Below are positions 51,750 to 60,023 of a stretch of 64,000 nucleotides of DNA, in pieces (the stretch's first letter is position 1; each line of letters opens with the position of its first letter). The stretch covers positions 248,001 to 312,000 of the forward strand of contig NZ_BAAAFN010000015.1 of assembly GCF_039523555.1 (NCBI RefSeq), in the 5' to 3' direction. Below the pieces are notes generated by a model. The model saw only the letters and a list, made by a program, of their open reading frames with translations. It had not been told where the DNA came from and did not search any database. Origin of the DNA: Castellaniella daejeonensis. Lineage in GTDB: Bacteria > Pseudomonadota > Gammaproteobacteria > Burkholderiales > Burkholderiaceae_B. The translations under genes and the position numbers were made by a program.

Positions 51750-52625
51750 GTGCATGCGGAGTTCCTGCAGTTCCTGTTTTCGGGCCTGACCGTCGGGGCG
51801 ACTTATGCCCTGGCCGCCCTGGGCTTCAACCTGATCTACAACGCCAGCCACGTGATCAATTTCGCCCAGGGCGAATTCATCATGCTGGGCGGCATGCTGG
51901 CCGTGTTCTTCACCCAGGCGGGCCTGCACTGGGCGCCCGCCTTCGCGCTGGCGGTGCTGCTGCCGGCGCTGGTAGGGGTGCTGCTCGAAAAATGCGCCAT
52001 CGAGCCGGTCAAGGACGCGGACACGGTCACCCTGATCATCATCACCATCGGCGCTTCGCTGGTGCTGCGCGGCCTGATCCAGGTCTGGCTGGGCAAGGGC
52101 GCCCACAGCCTGCCGCCGTTTTCCGATCACGCACCCTTTTCGCTTCTGGGCGCGACGCTGCAGCCGCAGAGCTTCTGGGTGTTCGGGGTGACGGCGGTCG
52201 TGGTGGCGCTGCTGTGGTATTTCTTCAGCCGCACGCTGGCGGGCAAGGCCATGCTGGCCACGGCCTACAACCGGGTCGCCGCGCAACTGGTGGGCGTCAG
52301 CACGGGCTGGGTCCTGCTCATGAGCTTCGCCCTGGCCGCCGCGCTCGGCGCACTCGGCGGCATCCTCATCACGCCGATCACGCTGACGTCCTACGATGTG
52401 GGCATCATGCTGGGCCTGAAGGGCTTCGTGGCCGCGGTGGTGGGCGGCCTGGGCAGCGGCCTGGGCGCGGTGGTCGGCGGCCTGCTGGTCGGCGTGCTGG
52501 AAGCCATGGGCGCGGGCTACGTCTCCTCGGCGTACAAGGACGCCATCCCCTTCGTCCTGATCCTGCTGATCCTGTTCTTCATGCCGCGCGGCCTGTTCGG
52601 GGGCCTCTCGACGGAGCGGGTATGA
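51750..52625 (+). CDS. livH: Branched-chain-type ABC transporter permease LivH
   Basis: Inner-membrane permease of 291 aa with about eight helices and the LivH motifs TYALAALGFNLIYNASHVINFAQGEF at the start and GLKGFVAAVVGGLGSGLGAVVGGL near the end. It starts with GTG at 51750 after AAGGAGACA. Given the surrounding aromatic genes, the transporter likely imports an aromatic acid with the binding protein encoded at 39653-40798 (inference). Confidence 0.94.
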   Translation: MHAEFLQFLFSGLTVGATYALAALGFNLIYNASHVINFAQGEFIMLGGMLAVFFTQAGLHWAPAFALAVLLPALVGVLLEKCAIEPVKDADTVTLIIITIGASLVLRGLIQVWLGKGAHSLPPFSDHAPFSLLGATLQPQSFWVFGVTAVVVALLWYFFSRTLAGKAMLATAYNRVAAQLVGVSTGWVLLMSFALAAALGALGGILITPITLTSYDVGIMLGLKGFVAAVVGGLGSGLGAVVGGLLVGVLEAMGAGYVSSAYKDAIPFVLILLILFFMPRGLFGGLSTERV

Positions 52626-53560
52626 GCATGCGCGGACGTTCCTTCGCCGGCCTGGGCATCCTGGCCCTGGCCCTGGCCGTGGCGCCCTTCCTGGTGCCCA
52701 ACAGCTATTACCTGGACCTCGTCATCCGCATGTGCATCAATGCGGTGATCGTCCTCAGCCTGAACCTGCTGATCGGCTACGCAGGCCAGATCAGCCTGGG
52801 CCACGCAGGCTTCGTGGGCCTGGGCGCCTACGCCTCGGCAGTGCTGCCCGCCCATTTCGGCTGGCATCCGCTGCTGGCGCTGGTGGCCGGAGCCGCCGGC
52901 ACGGGGCTGCTGGCGCTGCTGGTGGCGCGGCCGATCCTGCGCCTCAAGGGACACTACCTGGCCATGGCGACGCTGGGGCTGGGCATCATCATCAACATCG
53001 TCATCCGCAACGAGGCCGCCTGGACCGGCGGGCCCGACGGCATGCCGGTGCAGTCGATGGAACTGTTCGGCCACGAACTGATGCGCGACACGCAGTGGTA
53101 CTGGGTGGTGGCCGTCATCCTGCTGCTGAGCGTGTGGGGCGCGCTCAACCTGATCGACTCGCCGTTCGGCCGCGCCTTGCGGGGCCTGCATGGTTCCGAG
53201 ATCGCCTCCCAGGTCGTGGGGGTGGACGTGCCGCGCTACAAGACCGCCGTTTTCGTGCTGTCGGCCGTCGTCGCCAGCATCATGGGCAGCGTCCTGGCGC
53301 ATTACGTCGGTTTCGTGACGCCCGAGGTGGCCAACTTCTTCCATTCGATCGAACTGGTCACCATGGTCGTGGTGGGCGGCATGGCATCGGTCTTCGGCTC
53401 GGTGCTGGGAGCCGTGCTGCTGACGGCGCTGCCGCAGGCGCTGGCAACCTTCGAAGGCTGGGAAGTCGTGGTCTTCGGCGCCATCCTGATGCTGTGCATG
53501 ATCTTCCTGCCGCGCGGCCTGGTGCCCACCCTGGCGGCGCGCCTGCGCCTGGAGGACTGA
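52622..53560 (+). CDS. livM: Branched-chain-type ABC transporter permease LivM
   Basis: Second permease of 312 aa, with about nine hydrophobic helices and the LivM pattern LSLNLLIGYAGQISLGHAGFVGLGAYASAVL, the cytoplasmic coupling segment around SPFGRALRGLHGSEIASQVVGVD, and ELVTMVVVGGMASVFGSVLGA. Its ATG overlaps the livH stop (ATGA). Confidence 0.94.
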   Translation: MSMRGRSFAGLGILALALAVAPFLVPNSYYLDLVIRMCINAVIVLSLNLLIGYAGQISLGHAGFVGLGAYASAVLPAHFGWHPLLALVAGAAGTGLLALLVARPILRLKGHYLAMATLGLGIIINIVIRNEAAWTGGPDGMPVQSMELFGHELMRDTQWYWVVAVILLLSVWGALNLIDSPFGRALRGLHGSEIASQVVGVDVPRYKTAVFVLSAVVASIMGSVLAHYVGFVTPEVANFFHSIELVTMVVVGGMASVFGSVLGAVLLTALPQALATFEGWEVVVFGAILMLCMIFLPRGLVPTLAARLRLED

Positions 53561-53564
53561 CGCC

Positions 53565-54326
53565 ATGGCCCTGCTCGAAGTCGACCGCATTTCCATCCAG
53601 TTCGGCAATGTCCGGGCCGTCCAGGACGTCAGTTTTTCCGTGGACGAAGGCATCGTGTATTCCGTCATCGGCCCCAATGGCGCCGGCAAGACGACCCTGT
53701 TCAACCTGATCACCGGGATCTACCGGCCCACGGCGGGTGCCGTGCGCCTGGACGGGCGGGAAATCCAGGGACGCACCCCCTACGAACTGGCCCGCCGGGG
53801 CATGGCGCGCACCTTCCAGAACCTGCAGGTCTGGATGAACATGAGCGCCCTCGAGAACGTCATGGTCGGCGCCCACCTGCACCTGGACGGCAGCCTGTTC
53901 AAGGCCTTGCTGCGCACGCCCGCCCTGAGACGCCGCGACCGGGCGCTGCGCGAGGAATCGGCCGGCCTGATGGAATTCGTGGGCCTGGGGGCCTATGTCC
54001 GGTCGCGTGCCGACAGCATGCCCTACGGGGCGCTCAAGCGCCTGGAGATCGCCCGGGCCCTGGCCATGAAGCCGCGCCTGCTGTTCCTGGACGAACCGGC
54101 CGCCGGGCTCAACCCAAAGGAAACCCAGGAAGTCGACGCCCTGGTGCGCCGGATCGCCGAGACCGGCATCACCGTCGTCCTGGTCGAACACGACATGAAG
54201 ATGGTCATGAACCTGTCCGACCGGATCCTGGTGCTGGATTACGGCAAGCGGCTGGCCGAAGGCTCGGGGCCTGAAGTCCGCGGCAATCCGGACGTGATCG
54301 CGGCCTACCTGGGCGGCCACGCCTGA
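53565..54326 (+). CDS. livG: Branched-chain-type ABC transporter ATPase LivG
   Basis: Cytoplasmic ATPase of 253 aa: Walker A GPNGAGKTTLF, the LivG insert with TFQNLQVWMNMSALENVMVG, a degenerate signature MPYGALKRLEIARALA (usual YGxQRRLEIARALA), Walker B LLFLDEPAAGLNP and the switch His in LVEHDMKMVM. It lies 4 bp after livM. Confidence 0.95.
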   Translation: MALLEVDRISIQFGNVRAVQDVSFSVDEGIVYSVIGPNGAGKTTLFNLITGIYRPTAGAVRLDGREIQGRTPYELARRGMARTFQNLQVWMNMSALENVMVGAHLHLDGSLFKALLRTPALRRRDRALREESAGLMEFVGLGAYVRSRADSMPYGALKRLEIARALAMKPRLLFLDEPAAGLNPKETQEVDALVRRIAETGITVVLVEHDMKMVMNLSDRILVLDYGKRLAEGSGPEVRGNPDVIAAYLGGHA

Positions 54327-54337
54327 TCGGGGACATC

Positions 54338-55651
54338 ATGCACGCACTGGACATCATTCAGGAAGAACACCGCAATCTCTGGCGCATCGCCACCACCATC
54401 GACTGGGTGGCCGGCGAACTGGAGGCGGGCGAGCCGGTCGAGGAAGGCTTCTTCCATGCCTTGTTCGACTACATCCAGGAATTCATGGATGGCTGCCATC
54501 ACGCCAAAGAGGATCAGTACCTGTTCCTGGCGCTACGCCGGCGCGCCCCGGAGGCCGCCGCCTCCATCCTGGACACCCTGGAGGCCGAGCATCGCCAGGG
54601 GCCCGAAAACCTGCGCACTCTGCGCCGTTTCCTGGGACAGGGTGGGCGCCTGTCGGACCAGCCCGGGTTCATCGAGGGCCTGCGCCGCTACGCCGACCAG
54701 CTCAAGCGGCATATCCGGACCGAGGAAAAAGAAGCCTTTCCCCTGGCGCGCCAGGTGCTTCAGCCCGAAGACTGGGCCGGCATCGCGGCCGCTTTTTCCG
54801 ATCACCGGGATCCGCTGTTCGGCGAGCAGGCCCGCGCCGAATATCGCGAACTCTACCACCGCATCGTATCGCTTGCCCCTGAAACGGTCGGCCTGGGCGG
54901 CAGCCAGGCGGGGGGCTTCGGCCACCTGGCGGCCGCCGCGCGCGAGCCGCTGCTCGAAGTCCGCGACCTCGAGTCCTGTTACGGGCGCATCCAGGCGCTC
55001 AAGGGCATCAGCCTGGATGTCTTCAAGGGCGAGCTCGTGGCCCTGGTCGGAGCCAACGGGGCGGGCAAGACCACGTTCCTGCGCACGCTGTCCGGCATCC
55101 AGCCCATGAGCGCCGGCCGCATCCGCTTCGCGGGGCAGGATCTGTCCCGGGTGCGGGCCGACCGGCGGGTGCGGGCCGGCATCTGCCACAGCCCGGAGGG
55201 CCGCCAGGTCTTCGGCCCCCTGTCGATCGAGGACAACCTGCGCCTTGGCGCCTACCTGCGGCCCGCCGTCCAGGTGGAAGAAGACCTGGAGCGCGTCTAC
55301 GCGATGTTCCCCGTGCTGCGTGAAAAGCGTCGCTTGCCCGCGGGGACGCTGTCGGGCGGGCAGCAGCAGATGCTGGCCATCAGCCGCGCCCTGATGGGGC
55401 GGCCGCGCCTGCTGCTGCTCGACGAGCCGTCCATGGGCCTGGCGCCCCTGCTGGTCGAGGAAGTCTTCAACGTCATCCGCACGCTCAAGGCCCAGGGCAT
55501 CACCATCCTGCTGGTCGAGCAGAACGCCTTCGCCGCGCTGGGCATCGCCGATCGCGCCTACGTCCTGGAAACCGGCCGCATCGTGCTGTCGGGCACCGGC
55601 CAGGACATGATCCGCAACGAACAGGTGCGTGCTGCGTACCTGGGCATGTGA
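54338..55651 (+). CDS. livF: Hemerythrin (HHE) domain fused to LivF-type ABC ATPase
   Basis: Unusual fusion of 437 aa. Residues 1-about 180 form a hemerythrin-like four-helix bundle with its metal ligand set: His11, His54/His55 with Glu58 (CHHAKED), His85 (EAEHRQG), His125 with Glu129/Glu130 (KRHIRTEE). A short Gly/Ala linker (about 184-202) leads to a complete LivF ATPase: GANGAGKTT (238-246), signature LSGGQQQMLAISRAL, LLLLDEPSMGLAP and the switch region LLVEQNAF. LivF is normally about 235 aa with no such domain. The hemerythrin part could bind O2, NO or iron and tune uptake to oxygen supply (inference). It lies 11 bp after livG. Confidence 0.93.
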   Translation: MHALDIIQEEHRNLWRIATTIDWVAGELEAGEPVEEGFFHALFDYIQEFMDGCHHAKEDQYLFLALRRRAPEAAASILDTLEAEHRQGPENLRTLRRFLGQGGRLSDQPGFIEGLRRYADQLKRHIRTEEKEAFPLARQVLQPEDWAGIAAAFSDHRDPLFGEQARAEYRELYHRIVSLAPETVGLGGSQAGGFGHLAAAAREPLLEVRDLESCYGRIQALKGISLDVFKGELVALVGANGAGKTTFLRTLSGIQPMSAGRIRFAGQDLSRVRADRRVRAGICHSPEGRQVFGPLSIEDNLRLGAYLRPAVQVEEDLERVYAMFPVLREKRRLPAGTLSGGQQQMLAISRALMGRPRLLLLDEPSMGLAPLLVEEVFNVIRTLKAQGITILLVEQNAFAALGIADRAYVLETGRIVLSGTGQDMIRNEQVRAAYLGM

Positions 55652-55671
55652 AACACCGGGAGCCATCCATC

Positions 55672-56640
55672 ATGAGCAAGCAATTCGCATCCGTAGCCGA
55701 CCTGGAAGAAAAGAAAACCACCTTTGCCCGTCTGTCCGAGCACTGCTGGTCCTATACCGCCGAAGGCGATCCCAACACCGGCGTCGTCATCGGCGACGAG
55801 GCCGTCCTGATCTGTGACACGCTCGCCACGCCCGTGATGGCAAGGCGGCTGATCGCGGAAATCCGCAAGATCACCGACAAGCCCATCAAGTACGCCGTGC
55901 TGTCGCACTACCATGCCGTGCGGGTGCTGGGCGCTTCCGCCTACCGCGACGAGGGCCTGCAGGAAGTCATCGCCAGCCAGGGCACCTACGAGATGATCGT
56001 GGAACGCGGCGCGCAGGACATGCAATCCGAATACGAGCGTTTTCCGCGCCTGTTCCAGTCCTTCGAGTCGATCCCGGGCCTGACCTGGCCGACGCTGGTC
56101 TTTCGCGAAGGCATCAGCCTGTGGATGGGCGGCGACCTGGAAGTTCGCGTCTTCCACCCCGGCTCGGGCCACACCCGGGGCGATACCGTGGTGTGGGTGC
56201 CGTCCGAAAAAGTCCTGTTCTCCGGCGACCTGGTCGAATACGACGCCGCCTGCTACACCGGCGATGCACAGCTGGCGGATTGGCCGGCCACCCTGGATGC
56301 GCTGGCCGCGCTGGGAGCCGAGAAGCTGGTCCCGGGCCGCGGTCCGGCGCTGGTGACGCCCGAACAGGTTGCCGCGGGCCTGGCCTACACGCGCGACTTC
56401 GTCACCACGCTGTACTCGTCCGCCTGCGAGGCACATGCCCGGGGCATGGATCTCAAGCAGGCCATGGCCCACATCCGCCGCGCCATGGATCCGAAGTTCG
56501 CCCAGGTCTTCATCTACGAACACTGCCTGCCGTTCGACGTGGTCAGGGCCATGGACGAGGCCAGCGGCATCCGCCATCCGCGCATCTGGACGGCCGAGCG
56601 CGACCGGGAAATGTGGCACGGCCTGCAGGCGGAAAACTGA
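55672..56640 (+). CDS. Metallo-beta-lactamase-fold protein with degenerate metal site
   Basis: Protein of 322 aa with the MBL fold (strands with VLICDTLATPV, HTRGDTVVWV, LFSGDLVEYDAACY). The metal motif HxHxDH reads His79-Tyr-His81-Ala-Val-Arg, so the Asp and last His are absent, and the usual GHG near the end is GRG (LVPGRGPAL). The His of GSGHTRGD and the Asp of FSGD remain. It may bind one metal or none. It lies 20 bp after the hemerythrin-livF gene and before the FAD monooxygenase, so it may process the same aromatic compound. Function unknown. Confidence 0.85.
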   Translation: MSKQFASVADLEEKKTTFARLSEHCWSYTAEGDPNTGVVIGDEAVLICDTLATPVMARRLIAEIRKITDKPIKYAVLSHYHAVRVLGASAYRDEGLQEVIASQGTYEMIVERGAQDMQSEYERFPRLFQSFESIPGLTWPTLVFREGISLWMGGDLEVRVFHPGSGHTRGDTVVWVPSEKVLFSGDLVEYDAACYTGDAQLADWPATLDALAALGAEKLVPGRGPALVTPEQVAAGLAYTRDFVTTLYSSACEAHARGMDLKQAMAHIRRAMDPKFAQVFIYEHCLPFDVVRAMDEASGIRHPRIWTAERDREMWHGLQAEN

Positions 56641-56700
56641 TCGCGGGACCGGCCCCGCGGCCTTGTGGCCGCGGCCCGCACCGGTCCGCAGGAGACATAC

Positions 56701-58368
56701 ATGCTCAGTACCTATCAGTACCAGAAGTTCGAATACCGTCCGCCGCGCGAACTGGGATCGGGCACGCCCGTGCGCCATCCGGTGGTGGTCGTGGGCGCCG
56801 GCCCGGTCGGTCTGGCCGCCGCCATCGATCTGGCCCAGCAGAACGTACCCGTGCTGCTGCTCGATGACGACGATACCGTCTCCGTCGGTTCGCGCGGGGT
56901 CTGCTACGCCAAGCGCGCCCTGGAAGTGCTGGACCGCCTGGGGGTTGGCCAACCCTGCGTGGACAAGGGCGTCAGCTGGAACGTGGGGCGGACGTTCTTT
57001 CGCAGCGAAGAGGTCTACAGCTTCAACCTGCTGCCTCAGCCCGATCACCATCGGCCGGGCATGATCAATCTGCAGCAGTACTACCTGGAAGAATTCATGG
57101 TGAAGCGGGCCCAGGCCCTGCCGTCGCTGGACCTGCGGTTCCGCAACAAGGTCGTGTCCGTGCGCGTGGGAGACGATGGCGTCGCGCTGCAGGTCGAGAC
57201 GCCGGACGGCACCTATCCGGTGGAGGCCGACTGGCTCATCGTGGCCGATGGCGCGCGCAGTTCCATCCGCCGCATGATGGGGCTGGAAGCCGAAGGCAAG
57301 ATCTTCATGGACCGCTTCCTGATCGCCGACGTGGTGATGAAGGCCGATTTCCCCGCCGAGCGCTGGTTCTGGTTCGATCCGCCTTTCCACCCGGGCCAGT
57401 CGGTTCTGCTGCACCACCAGGCCGACAATGTCTGGCGCATCGATTTCCAGCTCGGCTGGGACGCCGACCCCGAGGAAGAAAAGCGCCCCGAGCGGGTCAT
57501 TCCGCGCATCAGGGCCATGCTGGGCGAAGAGCACGAATTCGAGCTTGAATGGGTCAGCGTCTACACGTTCCAGTGCCGGCGCATGGGCAAGTTCCGCCAT
57601 GGCCGCGCCCTGTTCGTCGGCGATGCGGCCCACCAGGTGTCGCCCTTCGGTGCGCGCGGCGCCAATTCGGGCATCCAGGACACGGACAATCTGATCTGGA
57701 AGCTGCGGCTGGTGATGGAAGGCCGTGCGCCCGACCGCCTGCTGGACACGTATTCCGATGAGCGGACTTACGCCGCCGACGAGAATCTGCTGAATTCCAC
57801 GCGGTCCACGGATTTCATCACGCCCAAGACGAAGACTTCACTCGCCTTCCGCAACGCGGTGCTGGGGCTGGCGCGCCACTATCCCTTTGCGCGGGCGTTG
57901 GTGAATTCGGGCCGCCTGTCGGTTCCGGCGATTCTGGCCGATTCCCCCCTGAACACGCCCGACGAGGCCGCCTTCGCCGGGGACATGGTGCCCGGCTCGG
58001 CTTGCGACGACAGCCCCATGCGGGCCCAGGTGGATCATTTCTGGCTGCTGGAGCGGCTGGGCAACCGGTTCCAGCTGCTGGTCTATGTGGACAAGCCGGG
58101 CGATGTCGCGCAGGCCGATGCCCTGCAGGCGCTGATGTCCGGCCCGTTGCCGGTGGACGTCATCCTCGTGACCCCGGCTGGCGGCCGCTCGCCGCACGGT
58201 TTCCGGGTCTTCGAGGATTACACCGGCCGCTTCGCCGAACGCTACGACGCCCGGCCGGGGTCGGCCTGGCTGATCCGTCCGGACCAGCATGTCGCGGCCC
58301 GCTGGCGCGTCGTGGACGCCAAGCGGGTCCGGCAGGCGCTGGCCCGCGCAACCTGCAATCCGGAATGA
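56701..58368 (+). CDS. FAD-dependent aromatic monooxygenase (PheA/TfdB/MhpA class)
   Basis: Class A flavoprotein monooxygenase of 555 aa. It has the FAD Rossmann motif VVVGAGPVGLAAAIDL (about 25-40), the FAD/NADPH motif VADGARSSIRRMMG, and FVGDAAHQVSPFGARGANSGIQD; a C-terminal thioredoxin-like domain (about 430-550) is typical of MhpA and phenol hydroxylases. It would hydroxylate a phenolic ring with NAD(P)H and O2. GGAGACATAC precedes the ATG. Possible substrate: a hydroxyphenylacetate, which would yield homogentisate for the genes at 34430-37483 (inference). Confidence 0.92.
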   Translation: MLSTYQYQKFEYRPPRELGSGTPVRHPVVVVGAGPVGLAAAIDLAQQNVPVLLLDDDDTVSVGSRGVCYAKRALEVLDRLGVGQPCVDKGVSWNVGRTFFRSEEVYSFNLLPQPDHHRPGMINLQQYYLEEFMVKRAQALPSLDLRFRNKVVSVRVGDDGVALQVETPDGTYPVEADWLIVADGARSSIRRMMGLEAEGKIFMDRFLIADVVMKADFPAERWFWFDPPFHPGQSVLLHHQADNVWRIDFQLGWDADPEEEKRPERVIPRIRAMLGEEHEFELEWVSVYTFQCRRMGKFRHGRALFVGDAAHQVSPFGARGANSGIQDTDNLIWKLRLVMEGRAPDRLLDTYSDERTYAADENLLNSTRSTDFITPKTKTSLAFRNAVLGLARHYPFARALVNSGRLSVPAILADSPLNTPDEAAFAGDMVPGSACDDSPMRAQVDHFWLLERLGNRFQLLVYVDKPGDVAQADALQALMSGPLPVDVILVTPAGGRSPHGFRVFEDYTGRFAERYDARPGSAWLIRPDQHVAARWRVVDAKRVRQALARATCNPE

Positions 58369-58598
58369 ATGCCATGGGACTGAACCTGAACCTGAATTTC
58401 GGCGAACCCGGCCGCCGCTATGCGCGCGCCTACACTCCCGGCGACGATTTCTACGAGGCGCTGATCGAGATGCACCGGGATCTCAGCGATGAACAGAGCG
58501 TGCAGGCCAATGCCCGCCTGATCCTGTTGCTGGCCAATCATATCGGCGACCTGTCGGTCCTGCGAGAGGCCATGGCAATCGCACGCCAGGACCTGTGA
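58365..58598 (+). CDS. Small DUF2783-like protein paired with the FAD monooxygenase
   Basis: Protein of 77 aa, mostly helical after a short N-terminus (DDFYEALIEMHRDLSDEQSVQANARLILLLANHIG as two helices). It overlaps the monooxygenase stop (ATGA). A second ATG at 58374 is possible. Small proteins of this kind (DUF2783, as I recall the family) occur next to FAD monooxygenases and may be accessory subunits. No catalytic motif is visible. Confidence 0.75.
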   Translation: MNAMGLNLNLNFGEPGRRYARAYTPGDDFYEALIEMHRDLSDEQSVQANARLILLLANHIGDLSVLREAMAIARQDL

Positions 58599-58603
58599 TG
58601 CGA

Positions 58604-58632
58604 CGTGCCCGGCGGGCCATCCGCCGGGCACG
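58604..58632. terminator. Perfect 12-bp hairpin between convergent genes
   Basis: CGTGCCCGGCGG (58604-58615), loop GCCAT, CCGCCGGGCACG (58621-58632). No T-run is present on either side. It probably works as a shared transcription barrier for the DUF2783-like gene and cytochrome b561. Confidence 0.6.
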
Positions 58633-58645
58633 TGTGCCCGCGCCG

Positions 58646-59185
58646 TCAGGCGCGCGATGGCAGCATGCGGCGCAGGGTGTCGTCCCGGCTGATGTAATGG
58701 TGCTTCAGCGCAGCCAGGGCATGCAGGCCGATCAGGGCATAGCCGATGTTGGCGATCAGCTTGTGCGTGTCGATCAGCGTGCGGCCCAGGGCCTTGTCCA
58801 CGCCGGTCAGGGCGGGCAGTGCCATGCCCCAGGCCTTGACCGTGCCGCCGAAGGAGTTGATGCCGAACCAGGCCAGCAGGGGCAGGGCGATCAGCATTGC
58901 ATACAGGGCCGCGTGCATCAGGCGGGCGACGGTCTGTTCCCAGGCGGCGGGCGCCGGCGTGATGGCCGGCGTGTGCTGGAACGGGCGTGTCGCCAGACGG
59001 ATCGCGGTCAGCGCCAGGATGGTCAGGCCGCACGAGGCATGCAGCATCTTCATGAAGGCGCGTTCCGGGCTGTCCTTGGGGAACAGGCCCTTGAATTCCA
59101 TCATGGAATAGACCACGACGATCAGAAGCAGGGTGAGCCAGTGCAGGCTGATGGACAGGCGGCTGTAGCGGGCAGGGGCTGACAT
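58646..59185 (-). CDS. Cytochrome b561 family protein
   Basis: Four-helix diheme membrane cytochrome of 179 aa, like CybB/YodB. It has conserved ligand-like His residues in ISLHWLTLLLIV (helix 1), KMLHASCGLTIL (helix 2) and HKLIANIGYALIGLHALAALKHHY (helix 4). It would move electrons between quinol and periplasmic acceptors, for example superoxide. The start is MSAPARYSRLS at 59185. It is probably expressed alone. Confidence 0.92.
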   Translation of the reverse strand: MSAPARYSRLSISLHWLTLLLIVVVYSMMEFKGLFPKDSPERAFMKMLHASCGLTILALTAIRLATRPFQHTPAITPAPAAWEQTVARLMHAALYAMLIALPLLAWFGINSFGGTVKAWGMALPALTGVDKALGRTLIDTHKLIANIGYALIGLHALAALKHHYISRDDTLRRMLPSRA

Positions 59186-59310
59186 GGGATCGAATCGGGA
59201 AGACGGTTTGCAACGGCGCCATGATCGCCTGCACGGCATGAACCGGAGATGAACGCAGCCTGCGGCCCCCCCGCACCGGCGCGGTGCCGGGCGGCCCGGA
59301 CCGCAGGGGA

Positions 59311-59904
59311 TCAGGCGCGCATCCAGCCCTTGCGGATCGGCCAGGCGAAGACCAGGCGGTAGGCGGGTTCGATGCAGCGTCTCAGGGACGGAATCAGCGA
59401 GCCGCGCAGCGGCAGGCCGATCGCCGCGGCGGCCAGGCCGGTGAGCAGGGCGCCGGCCATGTCCAGCGGGAAGTGGATGCCCATGTAGATGCGCGCCCAG
59501 GCGATCGGCAGCGCGGCCAGGGCCAGCAGCCCGGCGGCCTTCCGGCGGACCGGATGCAGGGCCAGCCCGGCGCAGATCGCCCAGGCGAAGCTCAGGTGGT
59601 TGCTCGGGAACGAAGCGGTCGGTGCGTGGGGGATGTACTGGTGGCCCAGGCCGATGACGAAGGGGCGCGGGTGGAACCAGACCTGGGCGATCGACCAGGA
59701 CAGCAGCATGGCGATGGCCGCGCTGACGGCCGCCTGCAGCAGGGCTTCGCGTCCGGCTGCATCGGCGCGCAGCCAGCTCAGCACCAGGTACAGGGGAAAC
59801 AGGTAGATCAGGCCGTTGGACAGGAAGCGGCCCAGCAGCAGGGCCGCCGCCGAGGGGGTGCTGGCATTGATCCAGAGGAAAAGGGTGTGGTTCAGAGCTT
59901 CCAT
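59311..59904 (-). CDS. PAP2 family phosphatase (undecaprenyl-diphosphatase BcrC/YbjG-like)
   Basis: Membrane phosphatase of 197 aa with the three PAP2 motifs: WFHPRPF, SFPSNHLSFAWAI and ARIYMGIHFPLDMAGAL. The N-terminus MEALNHTLFLWINA resembles BcrC/YbjG enzymes that dephosphorylate undecaprenyl diphosphate in the periplasm. The start at 59904 is preferred over an in-frame ATG at 59946. The 125-bp gap to cytochrome b561 holds no clear feature beyond GC-rich inverted repeats. Confidence 0.88.
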   Translation of the reverse strand: MEALNHTLFLWINASTPSAAALLLGRFLSNGLIYLFPLYLVLSWLRADAAGREALLQAAVSAAIAMLLSWSIAQVWFHPRPFVIGLGHQYIPHAPTASFPSNHLSFAWAICAGLALHPVRRKAAGLLALAALPIAWARIYMGIHFPLDMAGALLTGLAAAAIGLPLRGSLIPSLRRCIEPAYRLVFAWPIRKGWMRA

Positions 59905-59966
59905 GCGGAACGGATGGGCGGCGTGTCGGGGAATGCAGCATAGCATCGGCCCGTTCCGGATGGCGT

Positions 59967-60014
59967 ATTCAAATGAAATACACCCCGAGGGACGGATGCC
60001 CGGCCTTCGGGGTG
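59967..60014 (-). terminator. Probable terminator of the NCS2 permease gene
   Basis: CACCCCGA (59981-59988) pairs with TCGGGGTG (60007-60014) just after the permease stop. On the minus strand the stem is followed by TGTATTTCATTTG, only moderately T-rich. Confidence 0.5.
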
Positions 60015-60023
60015 TGGTTCGGA

